From positions 248,001 through 312,000 of the forward strand of contig CBDBEN010000002.1 in assembly GCA_965204405.1 (NCBI GenBank): a DNA stretch of 64,000 nucleotides, written 5' to 3'. Within the stretch, counting starts at the first letter, position 1. The number at the start of each line of letters is the position of its first letter. The notes below the pieces were generated by a model, which had not been told where the DNA came from, did no database searches, and worked only from the letters and a program-made list of their open reading frames with translations. Source of the stretch: JANQPX01 sp965204405 (GTDB lineage Bacteria > Pseudomonadota > Alphaproteobacteria > Geminicoccales > Geminicoccaceae). Below are positions 59,683 to 64,000 of this stretch, in pieces. Made by a program: the position numbers and the translations under genes.

Positions 59683-62037
59683 TCAGGCACGCACGCGGGT
59701 TTTGTCCGGATCGTAGAACGGGAAGCGGACGACGCTGGCGCTCAGGCGCTTTTGCTGGCCATCCAGCTTGCCGACCTCAACCTCCTTGCCAAGGTCTGCA
59801 TATTCGGTGTTGACGCGGGCGAGGGCGATGGACTTCTTCAGGATTGGTGAGCGGCAAGCGCTGGTCACCTCGCCGATCTGGCCCCGGCCAAGAAAAACCC
59901 CATCGCCGGCGCTGGCCGTTTCGTTGCCGAGGAGCTCAAGGCCGACAAGCTTTCTTTGCGGCGTGGCTTTTCGTTGCTCCAGCGCTTTTCTGCCGATGAA
60001 ACCCTCGTCGTTCTTGAGCGCGACGCTGAACCCGATGCCGGCTTCAAAGGGGTCGGTCTGCTCGCAGAATTCTGATCCGGCGAAGATCAAGCCAGCCTCG
60101 ATCCGAAGGATATCCAGGGCATCCAGCCCCAGTGGCTTGATGCCGTATTTCACTCCGGCGGACATCACCTCGTCCCAGACAGCCGATGCATCCTTGGGGT
60201 GGCACCAGATCTCATAACCAAGCTCACCGGTATAGCCGGTGCGCGACACCATGATCGGAATGCCCCCGAATTCGTTGACACGGGCGATGGTGAAGCGGAA
60301 CCAGCCGAGTTCTTCGACCGTGGCCTGCGCTGGTGGCGTCCAGACGAACTTCTTCAGGATGTCGCGGCTGTGGGGGCCTTGGACCGCGATATTGTGGATC
60401 TGCTCAGTAGCGCTTTTGATCCAAACCTTGAGGCCAAGCTTTTCCGCCTGTTCGCGCAGCCAGATACCGCCGTAGTCATCGCCGCCGATCCAGCGGAAAT
60501 TGTCATCGCCGAGGCGAAACAGCGTGCCATCGTCGATCATGCCTCCATGCTCGTAGCAAAGCGCGCCGTAGGCGATCTGCCCGACGGCCAGCTTTCTGAC
60601 GTTGCGGGTGAAGGTGTGCTGCATCAGGGTTTCGGAATCGGGACCCAGCACCTCGAACTTCCTCAGCGGCGAGAGATCCATGACCGCCGCTTTTTCACGG
60701 CATGCCCAATACTCATCAAGGGCACCGTGATTGGTGAAGGAGGTCGGCAGCCAGTAGCCGCGATACTCGGTAAAATTGCGGGTCAGCGCCGAGATTTTCG
60801 AGTGAAAGCCGGTTTCTTTGGTGAGGGCTAGAGGTGCGTCTGGTGTCATGCGATAGGCTACCGCTTTTTTGAAGAAACAGTCTTTGGGATAAACTCGGAC
60901 ATGGATTTCCGAGAGCTGCCAGCCATTGGCGGCATCGATGTCGCAAGGGCAGGAAGAGGACGCGCAGACCAAGTCGGTGAGGGCACGCAACAGCACATAG
61001 TCGCCCGGCCTGGACCAGGGTTCGTCGAAGTAGATGCCGTTCAGGTCATCGACATTGGTGTTGAAGAAGAAATTGATGGCCGGCCAGCCGATGGTCGGAT
61101 CGATGGCAAAGGGATCGAGCGCGCCATTGAAGTTGTCGGAGCAGTTGGGATGGCCGAAATAGCCCATATCCTCATAGTAGCGCCGGGTGCAGGCCAGATT
61201 GAACGTATCATGACGCCCGACGGTGTCGTGGACAACCTCCACAAGGGCCTGCATGTTGGCATCGAAGAATTTCGCGAACAGTCCAGGACCGGGATAGGCG
61301 CTACCCATCAGCGTGCGGGTGGTGGTCGCATCAAGGCCACGCAGCCTGCCGCCGTCGAGCTGCCGCCGATCGAACGCCAGAAAGTCCGAGCACTGGCGAC
61401 CTTCGACATCGATAATCTGGATAAATTCGCCGGCCTTCACCTCATAGACGTCTGCGCTCGCCCTATTAATCCTGACATCGAGCCTGGGCTCTGCCAGCAG
61501 CTCCGGCAGGCGGGCAGCACCGGCGGGTTTGATGACAGCCCGGCGCAGGAACACCAGAAGATCGGTCGGCGGCGTCTGCTGATCGATCGGCATCGGACCG
61601 CCGGGGGCTGCGATAACGGCGATGGCCTCCCGGCTGGCGGTGAATTTGGCCTCTTCGCCCGGCACCGACTCCTGGCCGAATAGCCGAAGCGCACCCACGC
61701 GCCCGAGATCGAGGCCGCGGCGTTCGAGGCCGGCGCGCACGCGGCGCGCATCCTCGCTGTCTCCGCCAAGGATCGCCTGGATTCCGAGAGGCTCGGCATT
61801 GGACGAAGCACTGATCGCCGCCAGGTCTTCGCGGCCATCGGGGGCAAACAGCGCCAATTCCGCCTGCTGCCTGCCTTCCGGATCGACGATTTCTAGGGTG
61901 TCTCCAGGCTCAATCAGAATAACCTGGGCGCCCCCACCCCGGACCTGATAGCGCTCGACGCCAGGGTCAAGGGCGGGTAGGCCGGGCTCGATGATTTTCG
62001 GACGTGCGGCGGTAACAATTGCCGATGCAGTTGCCAT
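59683..62037 (-). CDS. Tandem DUF1989 - aminomethyltransferase (GcvT) fusion protein
   Basis: The 784-residue protein joins three parts. Residues about 25-190 look like a partial DUF1989 (VILIEPGDTLEIVDPEGRQ). Residues about 195-400 are a fuller DUF1989 domain (GEFIQIIDVEGRQCSDFLAF, NLACTRRYYEDMGYFGHPNC, and the CSSCPCDID-like cysteine cluster ASSSCPCDIDAANGW). Residues about 400-784 form a GcvT-type folate-binding domain (GLDALDILRIEAGLIFAGSE, GFIGRKAL). DUF1989 proteins accompany urea carboxylase and guanidine metabolism; GcvT enzymes transfer one-carbon units from tetrahydrofolate. The combined reaction is unknown. It is followed by ycaO and preceded 20 bases earlier by the nitrilase gene. 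Confidence 0.88.
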   Translation of the reverse strand: MATASAIVTAARPKIIEPGLPALDPGVERYQVRGGGAQVILIEPGDTLEIVDPEGRQQAELALFAPDGREDLAAISASSNAEPLGIQAILGGDSEDARRVRAGLERRGLDLGRVGALRLFGQESVPGEEAKFTASREAIAVIAAPGGPMPIDQQTPPTDLLVFLRRAVIKPAGAARLPELLAEPRLDVRINRASADVYEVKAGEFIQIIDVEGRQCSDFLAFDRRQLDGGRLRGLDATTTRTLMGSAYPGPGLFAKFFDANMQALVEVVHDTVGRHDTFNLACTRRYYEDMGYFGHPNCSDNFNGALDPFAIDPTIGWPAINFFFNTNVDDLNGIYFDEPWSRPGDYVLLRALTDLVCASSSCPCDIDAANGWQLSEIHVRVYPKDCFFKKAVAYRMTPDAPLALTKETGFHSKISALTRNFTEYRGYWLPTSFTNHGALDEYWACREKAAVMDLSPLRKFEVLGPDSETLMQHTFTRNVRKLAVGQIAYGALCYEHGGMIDDGTLFRLGDDNFRWIGGDDYGGIWLREQAEKLGLKVWIKSATEQIHNIAVQGPHSRDILKKFVWTPPAQATVEELGWFRFTIARVNEFGGIPIMVSRTGYTGELGYEIWCHPKDASAVWDEVMSAGVKYGIKPLGLDALDILRIEAGLIFAGSEFCEQTDPFEAGIGFSVALKNDEGFIGRKALEQRKATPQRKLVGLELLGNETASAGDGVFLGRGQIGEVTSACRSPILKKSIALARVNTEYADLGKEVEVGKLDGQQKRLSASVVRFPFYDPDKTRVRA

Positions 62038-62057
62038 GTCAGATCACTCTTTTGATC

Positions 62058-62939
62058 TCATGAAGCGCTGGGATGCGAGGTCGACGGTTCGTCCTTGCTT
62101 TCCTTGACGTTGATCAGGTCGACCTCGACCAGACGATCATGGGTGAGGGCGGGAATTTTTCGCCTTGCCGCATCGACCTGGCGGATATCTAGATCGGCGC
62201 TCACAATGCCGGTCTCCTCGCCGCCATCTGCCAGCACCTCGCCCCAGGGGCCGACGATCAGGGAATGACCATAGCGAGCGAGTTTGCCGCCGGCATCGCC
62301 GCATTGACAAGGGGCTACGACATAAGCGCCGGTTTCGATCGCTCTTGATCTTACCATGGTGTGCCAATGGGCTTTACCGGTCTTGCGCGTGAAGGCTGCG
62401 GGAATGAAGATGATCTCGGCCCCGCCCTTCGCGAGCGTGCGGTACAGTTGCGGAAAGCGCAGGTCGTAGCAGATCGTAAGCCCGAGCCGGCCGAACGGCG
62501 TGTCCACCAGGACGGCGCGGTCCCCGGCTTTGATGCTGGCACTTTCGCGATAGGACTCGCCGCCGTCCAGATCCACATCGAACAGATGGATCTTGTCGTA
62601 ACGCGCCTGGATATCGCCTTTGTCGTCGATCAGGTAGGAGCGGTTGTTGATCAGGCCATCATCCCGCTTGACACCGAGGGAGCCGATCAGCAACCAGCAC
62701 TCAGCTTGCCGGGCCATGTCGCGAAGGCCCGCAAGGCCAGGGTGCTGCTCCTCCGGCTCCGCACCCACCAGGAGGCGGCCGCGGCCCATCCCATAACAGG
62801 CGGCGTATTCCGGGAGGCAGATCAACCGGGCACCATCGTCGGCAGCCTCACCGATCAGCGTTTGCAGGGCAGCGAGGTTTTTCTCGGTGTCGGCGCCCGC
62901 ACAATGTTGAACGCAGCTAACCCTGAGCGCGTCGGCCAT
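62058..62939 (-). CDS. Carbon-nitrogen hydrolase (Nit/omega-amidase-like)
   Basis: The 293-residue protein has the nitrilase-superfamily catalytic triad: Glu in CLPEYAACYG, Lys in DKIHLFDVDL and Cys in TICYDLRFPQLYR. The KIHLFD and YDLRFP segments place it near the Nit1/Nit2 branch that hydrolyses deaminated glutathione or alpha-ketoglutaramate. The ATG at 62939 has GAGGAG eight bases upstream, preferred over 62954. It is the first gene of the operon containing the DUF1989-GcvT fusion and YcaO-TfuA. Confidence 0.9.
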   Translation of the reverse strand: MADALRVSCVQHCAGADTEKNLAALQTLIGEAADDGARLICLPEYAACYGMGRGRLLVGAEPEEQHPGLAGLRDMARQAECWLLIGSLGVKRDDGLINNRSYLIDDKGDIQARYDKIHLFDVDLDGGESYRESASIKAGDRAVLVDTPFGRLGLTICYDLRFPQLYRTLAKGGAEIIFIPAAFTRKTGKAHWHTMVRSRAIETGAYVVAPCQCGDAGGKLARYGHSLIVGPWGEVLADGGEETGIVSADLDIRQVDAARRKIPALTHDRLVEVDLINVKESKDEPSTSHPSAS

Positions 62940-64000
62940 TCGTCGTCTCCTCACTAAAGATAGCCCGGCAACTCGTGCCCAAGCAAAGCCATCCTTCTAG
63001 ATCATGGCATATCGGTGCCATTGGGCAAGGGGTAGGGTAGGGGATCAACGGCCAAGAATGCCGGTTCAGCAGATGACGAAAGAGACATATGTGCTGAAGG
63101 GTTGCTGTCGGCAGGAATGAGGATCAACCTCCGATCAGTGTCCGCTGTTGCTATGTCCCTAATCGATCCCAATGGAAAACCAGATTGAGCAAAATCGATG
63201 GGCTTCCAAGGATTGCGCCAGCCTATCCCAGCGGGCGGCTGTTGCGGCTTTCGATGCCGGCATTCATGCAGAGGCCAGCCATGCTCGATTTTGGCAACCT
63301 TTGGTAGTAAAGGCTAAACCTGCGAAGAGCTGGATCCAGGCAGCACCCGGCTTCGCCGATCATGGAGGCGGCGATGTTTCCCTTGCCCGCAGCAGAAGCT
63401 TTCGGTCACCTGCCGGTCAGGAGGCCATGCTAAATCGCCAATCCTATGCAAGCACACCATAATTTGCTTCTCTGCGAGAAAGTCGCGGTATTTCCATACC
63501 TTATTCCAACCATGGCCATGCAGCATGATGAATCATCTTGTAGGAGAATGAATCGTATTTTTTTCTCACAAAAGACTAAAAACCTTCAGTAGATAGAATT
63601 TGCCACAAAATCATCTTGACGACTATTTTTTCTCCGAGTACTACCTATCATAGGTTGAGTAGCGGATTGGTCGGCTTATGCTTCCTGTGAGATAGGCGAT
63701 CGTCGCTAACCAGCGTTGGATGTCCAAGAAGTGTGGCTGCAGGTCTATTGTGTATAAGTCTTATGCGTATTGGACTGAAATGAGCTTTGAGACTACGGCA
63801 AGGTTCGATTGGCATTGATTTCACTATCGGAAAATTACGGCAGCTCGCTATCATCAAGCCGCTCTCATTTTTTCCTTCAATATTTCGGATTTTATTGGTT
63901 GTCCATAATCACTGTTTCGGCTTTTTCGAGCCCTTCACGCGCGCAAGGGACTATTTGTGGGCTCTAGATGATGATCCAAAACCACTGGACCAAAAAAAGC
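62940..64000. other. Gene-poor right end of the window
   Basis: No convincing gene was found in these 1061 bases. Short frames (63172-63462 plus, 63314-63526 minus) lack ribosome sites and family matches. Bases 63520-63700 and 63830-63910 are AT-rich. The promoter of the nitrilase operon probably lies just right of 62940. Confidence 0.45.

Noticed and set aside
63172..63526. Short frames that could be a precursor peptide for the YcaO-TfuA pair
   Set aside because: Neither has a ribosome site, a leader/core-like layout or clear conservation features; they also lie about 240 bp or more beyond the first gene of the operon.

Overview
The window is a high-GC chromosomal segment that reads as an alphaproteobacterium. 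It carries an NDUFA12-type complex I subunit, a very large B12-dependent ribonucleotide reductase (NrdJ), CrcB, NnrU, DUF1244 and many alphaproteobacterial housekeeping families, and intergenic palindromes ending in CTAGAGC/GCTCTAG that resemble those common in this class. The exact order cannot be fixed from the sequence; a Rhodospirillales-like lineage is an inference. No rRNA, tRNA, CRISPR array, integrase, transposase or phage gene was seen.

Layout. 1-5.8 kb: the 3' end of an O-antigen-ligase-like gene, a PAS-GGDEF-EAL sensor, and a split Tm-1 pair (UPF0261 plus TIM-barrel). 6.4-19.2 kb: scattered metabolic and stress genes, including an M24 hydrolase, a caspase-like lipoprotein paired with a beta-barrel protein, DUF2461, TfoX-like, MAPEG and VOC proteins, NnrU/DUF454, an SDR, a sirtuin overlapping a sulfatase-modifying-factor-like protein, and an overlapping operon of N-formylglutamate amidohydrolase, carboxylate-amine ligase and DUF1244. 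20-35.5 kb: nrdJ with a strong terminator, NDUFA12, a SEL1-repeat protein, a chemoreceptor, an XRE-cupin/GNAT pair with a palindromic operator, crcB, a voltage-gated-type K+ channel, a DUF2088 protein, a double NTF2-fold protein, and a cytochrome c'/DUF411 pair.

35.5-53.5 kb is the accessory heart of the window. A soluble diiron monooxygenase operon of the propane/acetone/phenol type (alpha, reductase, beta, coupling protein) continues with an amidohydrolase, a DUF59 protein, a dedicated GroEL paralogue, a zinc alcohol dehydrogenase and, unexpectedly, a BLUF blue-light receptor. It is preceded by a textbook -24/-12 sigma-54 promoter and followed by a bidirectional terminator. Downstream on the other strand lie its likely AcoR/MimR-type activator, a COG0523 protein that has lost its Walker A lysine and CxCC motif, a nitrobindin-like barrel candidate and an unknown 170-aa protein. 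Divergent from the operon is a compact five-gene operon of unknown function built around a cytosolic beta-propeller.

54-63 kb: a DUF937 membrane protein and a minus-strand run of nitrilase, tandem DUF1989-GcvT fusion, YcaO, TfuA and, after a 130-bp gap, a gluzincin metallopeptidase. YcaO-TfuA implies peptide or protein thioamidation, but no precursor peptide was found. This run and the propeller operon are the best candidates for an undescribed system. Two families of dispersed palindromic repeats (about 77 bp and about 130 bp) sit in intergenic spaces across the first 33 kb.
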